A stretch of 64,000 bases of DNA from Microbulbifer sp. ALW1 (GCF_009903625.1 NZ_CP047569.1:4611001-4675000); one strand, 5' to 3'; counted from the stretch's first letter, positions 44,913 through 54,602 are shown. The notes: a model not told the origin generated them from the letters alone. A program made the numbers and translations.

Positions 44913-46991
44913 ATGAACAGAACCCGAGAACCCCAGATTGCACTGCCGGCCCTGTCCCGGCGACGCTTTGTCACTGGTGTTGCCGCCGGCGCCGCGTTGC
45001 TGGGCATGCCCGCGGGTGCCAACAGTGCTGTCCCCCGAGCCAATCCAACGCCACAGACATTGCGCGGCAACCAGTTTGATCTGCACGTGAATTATCAGCC
45101 GGTGAATTTCACCGGCCGCGAACGCACCGCAGTCGCCACCAACGGCTCGGTGCCAGGCCCCATATTGCGCTGGAAAGAAGGTGAAACCGTCACCCTAAAT
45201 GTCACTAACCATCTGGCCCACGACACCTCCATCCACTGGCACGGCATCATTCTGCCCACGGGTATGGACGGTGTACCCGGGCTCAGCTTCAACGGCATCC
45301 GCCCCGGCGAAACCTTTACTTATCAGTTTGAGTTGAACCAGAGCGGCACCTACTGGTACCACAGCCACTCGGACTTCCAGGAGCAACAGGGGCACTACGG
45401 TTCCATCGTCATCGACCCGGCAGAGCCCGATCCGGTGGCCTGCGATCGCGATTACGTGGTGATTCTCTCCGACTGGAGCGACGAATCGCCCCACGACATT
45501 TACGCCAAGCTCAAAAAAGAGGGGCACTACTACAATCGCCGGCGTCGCACCGCCGGCGATCTGTGGGATGAAATCCGTCAGAAAGGCGTCGCCCAGACCT
45601 GGCAGGACCGCAAGATGTGGAACGAGATGCGCATGTCCGATCGCGATATCTCCGACGTCACCGGTTACACCTACACCTATCTGATGAACGGCCAGACCCC
45701 GGATGGCAACTGGATGGCGCAGTTCAAACGGGGAGAGAAGGTGCGCCTGCGCTTTATCAATGGCTCCGCCATGTCGATTTTCGATATCCGGATTCCGGGA
45801 CTGAAGATGACGGTGGTGGCGAGCGACGGCCAGAACATCGAGCCGGTTACCGTGGATGAGTTCCGCATCGGCGTAGCGGAAACTTACGACGTCGTGGTTG
45901 AGCCGGTGGACGACCGCGCCTATACCCTCTTCGCCCAGACCATCGACCGCAGCGGTTTTGCCCGCGGCACCCTGACACCGCACCCGGAGCTGCGCGCCGA
46001 AGTCCCTGCGATGGATTACGCCCCGGTCCTCACTCACCGCGATATGGGCATGGATCATTCCGGCCACAATATGGGCGGTATGAGCGGCATGGACCACAGC
46101 GACCACGACATGGGCAACATGGGTGGCATGGACCACAGCGACCACGACATGGGCAACATGGGTGGCATGGACCACAGCGGCCACGACATGGGCAGCATGG
46201 GTGGCATGGATCACAGCGGCCACGACATGGGCAGCATGGGTGGCATGGACCACAGCGGCCACGACATGGGTAGCATGGGTGGCATGGACCACAGCGGCCA
46301 CGATATGAGCAGCATGAGCGGCATGGATCACTCCCAGCACGCCGGCATGCAATCCGGTAACGCCGGGCAGTACAGCCTGCACGGTGGACGCCCCGAACTC
46401 GGCGGCATGCAGGGCGTCTGGTTTACCGATGGCCTGGTCCGCGCCGGACACGGTAGCAACAGCCCCATCGTGCACCTGCCCAGCGAATACCGCTACGGCG
46501 TGGATATGCGCTCAGAGATGCCCGGCAACGGACTGAATGATCCCGGTATCGGCCTGCGCGATCACGACACCCGTTACGGTCGCCGGGTACTTACCTATGC
46601 GGATATCCGCAACCTTACCCCCACTATCGACAGGCGCGAGCCCACCCGTGAACTGCAACTGCATCTCACCGGCAATATGCACCGCTACATGTGGTCGATG
46701 GACGGAATCAAGTTCAACGATGCCGAGCCCCTGATGCTGAAATACGGCGAGCGTATCCGCATCACCCTGGTGAACGACACCATGATGACGCACCCCATTC
46801 ACCTGCACGGCATGTGGAGTGAACTGGAAACCGGCGACAGCGAGTACATCCCGCGCAAGCACACGATCATTGTGCAACCGGGCTCCAAGATCAGCTATCT
46901 GGTGACCGCCGATGCCTACGGCCGCTGGGCTTACCACTGCCACCTGCTGTACCACATGCCCGGCATGTTCCGCGAAGTAAGAGTGGTGTGA
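44913..46991 (+). CDS. copA: Copper-resistance multicopper oxidase CopA (PcoA type)
   Basis: A 692-residue periplasmic multicopper oxidase. The start is ATG 44913, after GAGGTACTC; the upstream reading frame is not coding. A twin-arginine signal (LSRRRFVTGVAAGAALLG) shows folded export. Copper sites: HWHGIILPTG and WYHSHSDFQEQ in domain 1, and HPIHLHGMWSELETG and WAYHCHLLYHMPGMFREV in domain 3, so types 1, 2 and 3 copper are complete. Between domains 2 and 3 lies a Met/His-rich array (GMDHSGHDMGSMG repeated). PcoA/CopA oxidises Cu+ to Cu2+ and sequesters copper. It lies between DUF411 and copB, the standard order. Gene name is shared with the unrelated Cu+ ATPase at 52304. Confidence 0.95.
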   Translation: MNRTREPQIALPALSRRRFVTGVAAGAALLGMPAGANSAVPRANPTPQTLRGNQFDLHVNYQPVNFTGRERTAVATNGSVPGPILRWKEGETVTLNVTNHLAHDTSIHWHGIILPTGMDGVPGLSFNGIRPGETFTYQFELNQSGTYWYHSHSDFQEQQGHYGSIVIDPAEPDPVACDRDYVVILSDWSDESPHDIYAKLKKEGHYYNRRRRTAGDLWDEIRQKGVAQTWQDRKMWNEMRMSDRDISDVTGYTYTYLMNGQTPDGNWMAQFKRGEKVRLRFINGSAMSIFDIRIPGLKMTVVASDGQNIEPVTVDEFRIGVAETYDVVVEPVDDRAYTLFAQTIDRSGFARGTLTPHPELRAEVPAMDYAPVLTHRDMGMDHSGHNMGGMSGMDHSDHDMGNMGGMDHSDHDMGNMGGMDHSGHDMGSMGGMDHSGHDMGSMGGMDHSGHDMGSMGGMDHSGHDMSSMSGMDHSQHAGMQSGNAGQYSLHGGRPELGGMQGVWFTDGLVRAGHGSNSPIVHLPSEYRYGVDMRSEMPGNGLNDPGIGLRDHDTRYGRRVLTYADIRNLTPTIDRREPTRELQLHLTGNMHRYMWSMDGIKFNDAEPLMLKYGERIRITLVNDTMMTHPIHLHGMWSELETGDSEYIPRKHTIIVQPGSKISYLVTADAYGRWAYHCHLLYHMPGMFREVRVV
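46047..46319 (+). repeat. Seven 39-bp units coding GMDHS-(G/D)-HDM-G-x-MG
   Basis: The 13-codon unit repeats seven times in frame from 46047, with a partial eighth to about 46349. Copies two to six are nearly identical in DNA, the ends diverge. It encodes the Met/His copper-binding loop of CopA and can change length by slippage without frame loss. Confidence 0.9.
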
Positions 46992-46996
46992 GGACG

Positions 46997-47842
46997 ATGC
47001 AAATGAACAGAAAAACCCTACTGGCATTAACCCTGGCGGCGCCGCTGGCGCACGCCGCGGAAGAATCGCACACGCAGCACACCCACTCGATGCAGGACGA
47101 TGAACACGCGGCCCATCAGCACATGGGGCACGGCTATCCGGCACCGCAAGAGGCCAGCGCACCTGCTGCACCGAACCTCCGCCACGCCCCCAACGAACCC
47201 GATCATGTGATGGACCATGAAGTGCTGCTGACCAAGGTCACCATCGACCAGCTGGAGGCGCGCGAGAACGATGGCGGCGCACTGGAAGGCAGCGTGTGGT
47301 TCGGCGGTGACAAACACAAGGCGTGGTTCAAAACGGAAGTAGAGCGGGCAGAAGGCGAAACGGAAAAGGCCGAATTGCAGGCACTGTACAGCCGCGCCAT
47401 TGCCCCCTACTGGGATCTGCAGATGGGCGTGCGCCACGACTTCGAACTGGAAAGCGACAGCCGCAACTGGGGTGTCCTTGCCCTGAACGGGCTCGCGCCC
47501 TACTTCTTCGAAGTGGACACCTCGCTGTTTGTCGGCGAAGACGGGGACACCGCCCTGCGGCTGGAGGCGGAATACGAGCTGCTGTTCACCCAGCAGTGGA
47601 TTCTGAGCCCGGAAATTGAAGTGAATTTCTTCGGCCAGAACACGCCTGAAACCCACACCGGTTCCGGTCTTTCCGACGTCGAAGCCGGCCTGCGCTTGCG
47701 CTACGAATTCACTCCGCAGTTTGCACCTTATATTGGTGTCAATTACGAGAAGAAATTCGGCAACACCGCGGACTTCGCCCGTGACGACGGCGAGGCCACC
47801 AGTGAAACGACCTGGGTAATCGGGCTGCACGCCTGGTTCTGA
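46997..47842 (+). CDS. copB: Outer membrane copper-resistance protein CopB
   Basis: A protein of 281 residues from ATG 46997; ATG 47003 has the better distance to the GAGGA site and a clean signal peptide (MNRKTLLALTLAAPLAHAA). A His-rich start (HTQHTHSMQDDEHAAHQH) is followed by VMDHEVLLTKVTIDQLEARE and a barrel with WFGGDKHKAWFKTEVE, PYWDLQMGVRHDF and the ending TTWVIGLHAWF. These are typical of PcoB/CopB, thought to bind or pass copper at the outer membrane. It lies five bases past the copA stop, so the two are co-translated. A hairpin at 47853 closes the operon. Confidence 0.93.
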   Translation: MQMNRKTLLALTLAAPLAHAAEESHTQHTHSMQDDEHAAHQHMGHGYPAPQEASAPAAPNLRHAPNEPDHVMDHEVLLTKVTIDQLEARENDGGALEGSVWFGGDKHKAWFKTEVERAEGETEKAELQALYSRAIAPYWDLQMGVRHDFELESDSRNWGVLALNGLAPYFFEVDTSLFVGEDGDTALRLEAEYELLFTQQWILSPEIEVNFFGQNTPETHTGSGLSDVEAGLRLRYEFTPQFAPYIGVNYEKKFGNTADFARDDGEATSETTWVIGLHAWF

Positions 47843-47852
47843 ACCACCGCAC

Positions 47853-47874
47853 GAGCCCGCCGCAAGGCGGGCTC
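47853..47874. terminator. Hairpin between copB and the opposing hydrolase gene
   Basis: GAGCCCGCC-GCAA-GGCGGGCTC is a perfect 9-bp stem with a GCAA tetraloop. It has no T run but sits in the 43-base gap between two converging genes, so it likely stops or slows transcription from both sides. Confidence 0.65.
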
Positions 47875-47885
47875 ACGTGCCGGCA

Positions 47886-48923
47886 TTAACGCCGGGATAA
47901 GCGGGCAAAACCCGCGGTAGCCAATGCAGGCGTATCGGAGGCCAAAAAGTCCCGGGCTCGCGCTACCTCTTTTATCTCCGCATCCAGAAAGGCCAGACTG
48001 ACCGCATTGGCCATCCTCAGCGCATCGGTCTGCGGCTCCGCGTCCAGCTCCAGGCGACAAATCAAATTGCCAAAGTAATGGTCGGCACCCTCGGTCACCA
48101 GCAGGCTATTCAGTCCCTCCACACCGCGCTCGTAACTCATCGCATGCAAGCGCCAGTCGCGGAAAAAACGCGGCTCGACGTCCCAGGTGCCGGTAGTCAC
48201 CAGCTGGGGAACCGTCATGTTCTGCCAGCTCTGTTCGTCCACCATCTCGAACATCGGCCCGGGCGGGCTGAAGGCCACAACCGCCTGAAAGCGCCCGTCC
48301 CGCTCCTGCAAACGCCGGTCACCCCCAGGTACAGCGGCGTCAGCGCCGCCCAGCATTTGCGCGGTAAATGCGCCGAAACTGTGGCCAGCGGCGACAACTC
48401 GATTGCGGTCAATGCGTCGATCCAGTTCCGCGGCCTGGTCTGCGATGGCATTCAGGTTATCGAGGATATTGATCAGGTCGCGGGGGCGTTGCTGCATTAC
48501 GCCATCCTTGCCGAATCGTGTCATCGCCAGAATGCTGTTCAACAAGCCCCCCGCGTCCCGGTGATCCGGTGCCAACACCACATAACCGTGGCTCACCCAG
48601 TGACGCAGGATGCGATCGTAGGCCCGTCGATTGGAAAAATTGCCGTGGGAAAACAGGACCAGCGGATAGACACCCTCCGTATCGGGGTAAAACGCCGTCA
48701 ACGTCAGCGGCCCATCACGGGTCGTGAGGTGGATTGCGGGTATGACTTTGATGGGATTGGGACCGGGATCGAGCCCATAAATTGCCGACAGTTGCGTGTC
48801 TGCCGGCAACGGCTTCGCCTCCGCCAACACTACTGGAGCGGGTTTGAATACCAGGGAGTAAAGGCCCCATCCGCCGGCGAGCAGGGCAACGACAACCAGT
48901 ACGAGCCGCTTGAGGAATTTCAT
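47886..48923 (-). CDS. Alpha/beta hydrolase, dienelactone-hydrolase/PAF-acetylhydrolase-like
   Basis: A 345-residue enzyme with an N-terminal membrane anchor or signal (FLKRLVLVVVALLAGGWGLY). The fold is shown by LVLFSHGNFSNRRAYDRI (oxyanion region), the nucleophile elbow AAGHSFGAFTAQ (Ser), a late Asp/His pair and GADHYFGN with the catalytic His. The look is of esterases/lipases acting on short acyl chains. It starts by overlapping the stop of the next hydrolase upstream (ATGA), so both are made together, and both lie downstream of an MBL lipoprotein and face the TetR gene. Substrate is unknown; the cluster could process lipids or a xenobiotic ester. Confidence 0.78.
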   Translation of the reverse strand: MKFLKRLVLVVVALLAGGWGLYSLVFKPAPVVLAEAKPLPADTQLSAIYGLDPGPNPIKVIPAIHLTTRDGPLTLTAFYPDTEGVYPLVLFSHGNFSNRRAYDRILRHWVSHGYVVLAPDHRDAGGLLNSILAMTRFGKDGVMQQRPRDLINILDNLNAIADQAAELDRRIDRNRVVAAGHSFGAFTAQMLGGADAAVPGGDRRLQERDGRFQAVVAFSPPGPMFEMVDEQSWQNMTVPQLVTTGTWDVEPRFFRDWRLHAMSYERGVEGLNSLLVTEGADHYFGNLICRLELDAEPQTDALRMANAVSLAFLDAEIKEVARARDFLASDTPALATAGFARLSRR

Positions 48924-49876
48924 TCGCCGGCCTCCTCATTAACAAATGCGAGTAAATCCTCCATTGCGCTATCCACACCCTCGACCGGCAACAGGTGCCC
49001 GGCACCCGGGTAGACTCGCAGCGCCACCGGGCTGCCGCCGTGCGCAATCAGCGCCCTGAAACGCTCGGCCTGGGCTACCGGTAACTGGGGATTTTTTTCT
49101 CCCCACATGACCAGTGTCGGCACCTGGATCCGGGGCAATACGGTGAGGGTTTCAGGAGACTTAAAGTCCTGCATGCGCCCGATAATTCCGCGTCGAATAT
49201 CGCGGTTACGGAAGTTGTGGATAAATTCGGATTTGAATGTGTCACTGGCCCGGTTATCCGCTGTCAGCCAATCCACAAATTGGTTCAGGGACCAGTCCGG
49301 CAAGTATCGCAGTACCCAGTAGGCGCCGTCCGGCAGTCCACCACTGTCCGCTTTATCGTGCCCTTCCAGCCCCCCGGAATTAACCAGCACCAGTTTCTCA
49401 ACGCGCTCGGGATGCTCGGCAGCAAAATTGAACAGGGTTGCGCCCCCCATGGAGGCACCGACGAGAATGGCGCGGTCAATGCCTTGCCGATCCATGAAGT
49501 CCCGCAATGTATTCATGGTGCTCTGCAAGGAATAGTCACCACTTTCCGCCAGTGACGACAGGCCGTGGCCGGGCACATCGAAGCGGTAAACCGGGCGGCT
49601 GCGGGCCAGCTCTGGGGCCCATGCATCCCACATGCCCATATGAAAAAACATGGCGTGCAGCAGTATCACGGGGGTTGTGTCGTCGTGGTTCAGACCATCG
49701 GCGCGGTAGGCAATCTCGGCGTGCCCTGTTTTCAAGAAAGAGACGTCTCGAGTAGCCTCGCTATTGCGCAGTGGCTGGTCCCGGTAGGCAAAACCGCCGT
49801 AAATAATAAACAACAGTAACAATACCAGCAGCGTCCCCAGAAAACGCAGCGACCACCTCCAGATCAATGCCAACAT
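48920..49876 (-). CDS. Membrane-anchored alpha/beta hydrolase
   Basis: A 318-residue protein with an N-terminal membrane helix (FLGTLLVLLLLFIIYGGFAY). The hydrolase core follows: VILLHAMFFHMGMWDAWAPE, DVPGHGLSSLAE, nucleophile LVGASMGGATLFN, VMWGEKNPQLP for the acid and GAGHLLPVE for the His. Cap residues are Arg/Asn-rich. The LHAMFFH in place of LHG is a slight oddity in the oxyanion strand. It is co-translated with the hydrolase at 47886. The anchor means it acts at the periplasmic face of the inner membrane or as a lipoprotein-like enzyme. Substrate unknown. The gap 49877-50084 before it shows no gene; it separates it from the MBL gene on the same strand. Confidence 0.78.
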   Translation of the reverse strand: MLALIWRWSLRFLGTLLVLLLLFIIYGGFAYRDQPLRNSEATRDVSFLKTGHAEIAYRADGLNHDDTTPVILLHAMFFHMGMWDAWAPELARSRPVYRFDVPGHGLSSLAESGDYSLQSTMNTLRDFMDRQGIDRAILVGASMGGATLFNFAAEHPERVEKLVLVNSGGLEGHDKADSGGLPDGAYWVLRYLPDWSLNQFVDWLTADNRASDTFKSEFIHNFRNRDIRRGIIGRMQDFKSPETLTVLPRIQVPTLVMWGEKNPQLPVAQAERFRALIAHGGSPVALRVYPGAGHLLPVEGVDSAMEDLLAFVNEEAGE

Positions 49877-50084
49877 AACTATCCTGCCCAGTGATTTTTA
49901 GCCCACGCCAACCGATAAAGATGTCGCGTTTCGGCAGCGGGTCACAGGGCCGGATAATCCTAAAAATGGCATTTATCAATTTTCAGCCGAAAAACCGGCA
50001 ACCGCGGGTAGCTCCCGCGCAAGCAAACGATCAATACCCAACCGGGCTCCAGCATCCGTTACCTGGCCACCGCCGGTGTCGGGT

Positions 50085-51182
50085 TTAACGAAGTGCGCCC
50101 TCTTCTGCAGACTGCGCAGCGGCTTCAACGAGGGCCGCCTCCTCCATATCCTGCCACCAGTATTCGGCAAGTTGCGGGTGTTTAATGGCCACCGCGGCAC
50201 CGATAACCGGAGTGATCAATCGTACATTGCGCTCCCACGCTGCCGCCGCGGCTCGCTCCAGGGGCTCAAACCAGTCGTGCAACGCCAGGTCAAACGTGCT
50301 GTTGTGAATCGGCACCATGGCGCGCCCCTGCAGGTCGATATGCGCCTGCACACTCTGCTCGGGCAACATATGAATTTTGCTCCAGAGTGCGTTGTAGGCA
50401 CCGGTTTCAATCAGGGTCAGATCAAAGGGCCCCAGGCGCTTGCCGATTTCACGAAAGCCATCGAAATATCCCGAGTCGCCACTGAAGAAAATCTTCCCTT
50501 CGCGCCCCTCGATGGCCCAGCCCGCCCACAGGGTTTCGTCTCGATCCCCCAGCCCCCGGCCGGAAAAATGCTGGGCTGGGGTGGCGGTAAATTTCAGGGA
50601 GCCGACGGCGTGCGACTGCCACCAGTCGAGCTCTACGATTTTGTCATCGGCAATACCCCAGCGACGCAGGTGTTCCCCCACTTTCAGAGGTACCAGAAAC
50701 CGCTCCACTTTTTCATCCAGCGCCAGGATGCTGCCCTTGTCCAGGTGGTCGTAGTGATCGTGACTGATGACCACCGCCGCGATGCGCGGCAGTGACGTCA
50801 ACTCGAACGGCAATGGATGGAAACGCTTCGGTCCCATCCACTGAACCGGCGAGGCGCGCTCGCTGAATACGGGATCGGTCAGCACCGTCTCTCCATCGAG
50901 CCGGATCAGCACGCTGGAATGTCCCAATCGATACACCTTCGCTGCACTCACAGGTTCCGCCAGCTCTGCGGCCGGGATCTCACGCATGGGTATTGGCGCA
51001 CTCGGTTTCGGCGCCGCCCGCTCGGCGCGAAAATACATTTTGGCGATCTCCCACATATTGCTCGCGCCGGCACTTCCTTCCATGCCGCTGTTGTAGAACT
51101 TCGGCTGTTCCACGGAACAGCCATTTAAAAGACCGATAGCCATCAGTAAAACCCCTGCAATTGCCAACCCGCGTATTTTCAT
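50085..51182 (-). CDS. MBL-fold metallo-hydrolase lipoprotein (NAPE-PLD/UlaG-like)
   Basis: A 365-residue protein from ATG 51182 (a TTG at 51188 is less likely) with a lipobox (GVLLMAIGLLNGC). The metallo-beta-lactamase fold is clear: the LGHSSVLIRLDGETVLTDPV start, the H-x-H-x-D-H motif VISHDHYDHLDKGS, DWWQSHAV..FTATPAQHFSGRG, and HNSTFDLALHDWFEPLERA. This layout matches N-acyl-phosphatidylethanolamine phospholipase D-like and UlaG-like hydrolases, which cleave phosphodiester or lactone bonds. Two zinc ions would be bound. It is transcribed away from the TetR gene across a 107-base operator-like gap, so TetR probably controls it. Together with the two hydrolases downstream it suggests regulated lipid or lactone turnover. 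Confidence 0.85.
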   Translation of the reverse strand: MKIRGLAIAGVLLMAIGLLNGCSVEQPKFYNSGMEGSAGASNMWEIAKMYFRAERAAPKPSAPIPMREIPAAELAEPVSAAKVYRLGHSSVLIRLDGETVLTDPVFSERASPVQWMGPKRFHPLPFELTSLPRIAAVVISHDHYDHLDKGSILALDEKVERFLVPLKVGEHLRRWGIADDKIVELDWWQSHAVGSLKFTATPAQHFSGRGLGDRDETLWAGWAIEGREGKIFFSGDSGYFDGFREIGKRLGPFDLTLIETGAYNALWSKIHMLPEQSVQAHIDLQGRAMVPIHNSTFDLALHDWFEPLERAAAAAWERNVRLITPVIGAAVAIKHPQLAEYWWQDMEEAALVEAAAQSAEEGALR

Positions 51183-51189
51183 AACCAAG

Positions 51190-51254
51190 CCAAAAGTAAA
51201 CTATACAGTGTAGTGTAATAGTGAATCTCCAAAAGTAAACTACCTAGTGTAAAA
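51190..51254. promoter_or_regulatory. Paired operator-like repeats between the MBL gene and tetR
   Basis: CCAAAAGTAAACTA occurs at 51190-51203 and 51229-51242 (39-base period), each followed by a near-inverse arm (CAGTGTAGTG and CCTAGTGTAAAA), so each forms an imperfect dyad AGTAAACTA..TAGTGTAA. They sit in the only gap between divergent genes, as expected of TetR sites that repress both. The dyads are also AT-rich, fitting promoters. Confidence 0.65.
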
Positions 51255-51289
51255 TTCCCAGGTTCCCGTTGAGTGTAAGGTAGAGACCC

Positions 51290-51910
51290 GTGAGTCAGAT
51301 GTCTGAAAAGAAGCCAACAAGAAGTGAGCTGAAGCGCCAGGCCATTTTACTGGCCGCCAAGTCAGCGTTTCAGGAGCGGGGCGTACACAACACCAGCATG
51401 GACGAACTGGCCGCCCTGGCGGAGGTCTCCAAGCGCACCGTGTACAACCATTTCGCCAGCAAGGAAGCGCTGATCATGGCATTGATGAGCGAACTCTGGC
51501 AGCAGGCGACACAGTGTGCCGGTGGCACCTATGAAGCGGGCACCGATCTGCAGTCGCAGCTCAGTAACCTGATCGAGTCGGAAATCGAGGTCATCTGCAG
51601 CCGCGAATATATCGAGCTGAACCGGGTGGCTTTCGACCATTTTTTTCATCAGCCGGAAGCATTGCGCGAGCAGATGGAAAAGTTCTCAGCTTACGAAACC
51701 GCCATCACTCGCTGGCTTAAGGCGGCCTTGGCCGACGGGCGACTGCAACAGCTGGATATCGAAATCGGCAGCAAACAGATTCACAACCTGATCAAGGGCA
51801 GCTGTTTCTGGCCACAGTTAATGCAGGTCAATCCCCTGCTCAACCAACAGGAACGCCATGCGCTTGCGGAGCGCACGGCGGCCCTGTTCCTCAGCCACTA
51901 TCGCGCGTGA
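51290..51910 (+). CDS. TetR/AcrR-family transcriptional regulator
   Basis: A 206-residue repressor; GTG 51290 or ATG 51299 starts it. The N-terminal helix-turn-helix is typical: RQAILLAAKSAFQERGVHNT, then SMDELAALAEVSKRTVYNHF and ASKEALIMAL. The rest is an all-helical ligand-binding and dimer domain with a conserved-looking C-terminus (RTAALFLSHYRA) of the AefR-like group. It is divergent from the MBL hydrolase with candidate operators in between, so it probably controls itself and the hydrolase set. The ligand is unknown; a lipid or aromatic compound would fit. Nothing is truncated. Confidence 0.9.
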   Translation: MSQMSEKKPTRSELKRQAILLAAKSAFQERGVHNTSMDELAALAEVSKRTVYNHFASKEALIMALMSELWQQATQCAGGTYEAGTDLQSQLSNLIESEIEVICSREYIELNRVAFDHFFHQPEALREQMEKFSAYETAITRWLKAALADGRLQQLDIEIGSKQIHNLIKGSCFWPQLMQVNPLLNQQERHALAERTAALFLSHYRA

Positions 51911-51935
51911 CTGAAACTGCCCGAGCACAGAATCC

Positions 51936-52304
51936 TTATCCAACGATCAGGGTGCCGCGATACATCTGCATTTGGCAGTGGAAGGGATACTCACCGGCAT
52001 CCGCCGCGGGAATGGTGACTTCGGTAATCTGATCCACCCCCAGTTGTGCGCTCACCTCCAGATCGGGAAACAGTACCCACTCGGCACAGGGAGAAGCATC
52101 TTCCCGGCGAAAGTGCAGCACGGTTTCCTCGCCTGCAGAAACGCGAATTCGGTCGGGCTCGTAGACACCATCCTTGACCTGTATCTCCAGCTTTTCGTCG
52201 ACACTGACAGACTGCTGTTTGTTTCCTTTTGCTGCCAGCCAGAACCACCAAACTGTCAGCGCAATGGCCGCCAGCCCCGACAGGTTAATCAATAAAGAGG
52301 TCAT
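51936..52304 (-). CDS. Membrane-anchored cupredoxin-domain protein
   Basis: A 122-residue protein with an N-terminal membrane helix (LINLSGLAAIALTVWWFWLA) and a small periplasmic cupredoxin domain (~residues 38-122). Copper ligands are likely Cys in SPCAEWVLFPDLEVS, and Cys, His and Met in YPFHCQMQMYRGTL; the FHCQMQMYRG ending is typical of this copper-associated group. The ATG shares one base with the stop of the ATPase upstream on the same strand (TAATG), so it is co-translated. It may receive Cu+ from the pump and hold or oxidise it in the periplasm. The gene ends 25 bases from the end of tetR. Confidence 0.85.
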   Translation of the reverse strand: MTSLLINLSGLAAIALTVWWFWLAAKGNKQQSVSVDEKLEIQVKDGVYEPDRIRVSAGEETVLHFRREDASPCAEWVLFPDLEVSAQLGVDQITEVTIPAADAGEYPFHCQMQMYRGTLIVG

Positions 52305-54571
52305 TATTTTTTACCTCCATTGTCAGCGGAGGAATTGTGGGAAGGATTGAAGAAGCGCAGACGGTTGGCATTGCTCACCACAGTAACCGACGAGAACGCC
52401 ATAGCGGCACCGGCAATCACCGGGCTCAGTAACATACCGGTAATCGGGTAGAACACACCGGCGGCAATGGGAATGCCGAGGGTGTTGTAAATAAAAGCGC
52501 CGAACAGGTTCTGCTTGATGTTGCGCAGCGTTGCGCGGGATAACTCCACGGCATCGGCAACACCGTGCAGAGAGGAGCGCATCAGGGTGACATCCGCAGA
52601 CTCGATGGCAACATCGGTTCCTGCACCGATCGCAAAGCCCACATCCGCACGCGCCAGTGCCGGCGCATCGTTGATGCCATCTCCGGCCATACCCACCTTG
52701 GCACCACCCTTTTGCAAATCGGCAACGATCTTTTCCTTGTCTTCCGGCAACAGATCCGCGTGCACGTGATCAATCCCCAGCTGCCGGGCGACCGCCTCTG
52801 CTGTCGCCTTGTTGTCACCGGTCAACATCTCGATGCGCAGGCCAAGCTTCTTCAGTCGCTGGACCGCTGCCTGGGCATCTTTGCGAATAGGATCCGCGAC
52901 CGCGATAACCCCCGCCACGGCGCCATCGACCGCCGCGTACATGGCGGTGCGACCCTGCTCGGCCAGCGATTCGGCCTGTTTGTGCCAGCGTCCGCTATCG
53001 ATTCCTTCGCGCTGCATCAATTTGCGGTTGCCAAGGAGAACTTTCTTTCCATCCACATCACCGGATACACCGTGAGCCGTGATGGCTTCAAACCCGGTTA
53101 CCTCACTGAGCGATAAATTTTTCTCCTTCGCCGCACTGACAATGGCTTCCGCCAGGGGATGCTCAGATCGACTTTCCAGGCTCGCAAGTTGTTGAAGTAA
53201 GGTATCGGTATCGCTGTCGCTTTCAATATCGGTCAGTTTGGGCGCGCCCTCGGTCAGTGTTCCGGTTTTATCCACCACCAGGGTATCCAGCCCCGTGGCC
53301 TGCTGCAGGGCCTTGCCGTTGCGCACCAGCACGCCATTTTCCGCGCCCTTGCCCACACCGACCATTACCGACATCGGTGTGGCCAACCCGAGCGCGCAGG
53401 GGCAGGCGATGATCAATACGGAAGTCAGTACCACCAGCATGTGCGCAACCTTTGGATCCGGGCCAAGGTTGTACCAGACCAGTGCGGCAACCACCGCAAT
53501 GATCATGACACTGGGTACAAAGATGGCGGAGATGGTATCGGCCAGTCGCGCGATGGGCACGCGCGAGCTCTGGGCGTTTTTCACCATCTGGATGATCTGC
53601 GAAAGGCGGGTATCCGCCCCCACTTTTTCCGCTTTAAACAGCAGACTGCCATTTTTATTCAGGGTGCCGGCGGTAAGTGCATCGCCGCTCGCTTTCTTGA
53701 CCGGCAAGGGTTCACCGGTGAGCATGGATTCATCCACCAGGCTTTCCCCCTCGACAACGCTGCCGTCCACCGGAATCTTCTCTCCCGGACGCACCCGTAA
53801 TGTGTCTCCCACCTGAACCTGCTCGATGGGAATGTCGACCTCATCCCCATCGCGGACCACCCGCGCGTTGGCATCCTGCAATTGCAGCAGTTTCTCCACA
53901 GCCGCGCTTGTGCGGCCGCGAGCGCGTACTTCCAGCGCCTGGCCCAGGTTGATCAGGCCGATGATCATGGCACTGGCTTCGAAATACACATGCCGTGCAG
54001 ATTCCGGTAAAAGCTGAGGTACCAGCACCACCAGCATGGAAAACAGCCACGCGGTACCGGTGCCCAGGGCAACCAGCGTGTCCATGGTGGCGCTGTGGTG
54101 CCGGAATGCTCGCCAGGCCCCGGTAAAGAAATGCCCGCCACAGAAAATCAGCACCGCCAGGGTCAGCAAACCAACACTGCCCCAGGCCATCTGCTGGAAG
54201 GTGTTGTGCACACCCATTTCACCGGTCAGCAGTCCCCAGGCCATCAGCGGTATGCCCAGCCCCAGCGCAATACCCGCGCGCCACAGCAGTTGCCGGTAAT
54301 GGTTCTGCTCATCCTCGCGCTGTTGCTCGCGCAATTCGCGCGCACTTGCCCGCACCTCTTCCGCCCCGTAACCGGCGGATTCCACTGCAGCGATGCAATC
54401 CTGAGCCGCCGCGCTGCCCTGGACCACCAGGGTTTTATCCCCCAGATTCACGCGCGCGTCATCCACCCCGGGCACATCGCCCAGGGCAGACTCGATTTTT
54501 TTCACACAGCCCGCACAACTCACGCCCTTGAGGCGGAAGGTTTGCGGGGAGGCCGGTGACTTGTCACTCAT
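52304..54571 (-). CDS. copA: Copper-translocating P-type ATPase CopA
   Basis: A 755-residue P1B ATPase exporting Cu+ from the cytoplasm. I start at ATG 54571 ([14 protein letters not shown]), which has GGAG six bases upstream; further upstream sequence is not coding-like. One N-terminal heavy-metal domain with [10 protein letters not shown], eight membrane helices, CPC in [13 protein letters not shown] (P1B-1 class), the phosphorylated Asp in [11 protein letters not shown] motif SEHPLAEA and the hinge [14 protein letters not shown]. No His-rich inserts. The single metal domain and CPC fit CopA rather than ZntA (which has a different helix 8). It is co-translated with the cupredoxin gene and has a CueR-like promoter. 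It works with the oxidase cluster at 43-48 kb. Confidence 0.95.
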   Translation of the reverse strand: MSDKSPASPQTFRLKGVSCAGCVKKIESALGDVPGVDDARVNLGDKTLVVQGSAAAQDCIAAVESAGYGAEEVRASARELREQQREDEQNHYRQLLWRAGIALGLGIPLMAWGLLTGEMGVHNTFQQMAWGSVGLLTLAVLIFCGGHFFTGAWRAFRHHSATMDTLVALGTGTAWLFSMLVVLVPQLLPESARHVYFEASAMIIGLINLGQALEVRARGRTSAAVEKLLQLQDANARVVRDGDEVDIPIEQVQVGDTLRVRPGEKIPVDGSVVEGESLVDESMLTGEPLPVKKASGDALTAGTLNKNGSLLFKAEKVGADTRLSQIIQMVKNAQSSRVPIARLADTISAIFVPSVMIIAVVAALVWYNLGPDPKVAHMLVVLTSVLIIACPCALGLATPMSVMVGVGKGAENGVLVRNGKALQQATGLDTLVVDKTGTLTEGAPKLTDIESDSDTDTLLQQLASLESRSEHPLAEAIVSAAKEKNLSLSEVTGFEAITAHGVSGDVDGKKVLLGNRKLMQREGIDSGRWHKQAESLAEQGRTAMYAAVDGAVAGVIAVADPIRKDAQAAVQRLKKLGLRIEMLTGDNKATAEAVARQLGIDHVHADLLPEDKEKIVADLQKGGAKVGMAGDGINDAPALARADVGFAIGAGTDVAIESADVTLMRSSLHGVADAVELSRATLRNIKQNLFGAFIYNTLGIPIAAGVFYPITGMLLSPVIAGAAMAFSSVTVVSNANRLRFFNPSHNSSADNGGKK

Positions 54572-54602
54572 GTTGTTCTCCATCAACGGGATACGTGACG
54601 CG

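Noticed and set aside
46047..46319. 39-bp tandem repeat as a CRISPR array
   Set aside because: There are no spacers; the repeats are contiguous and in frame inside copA.
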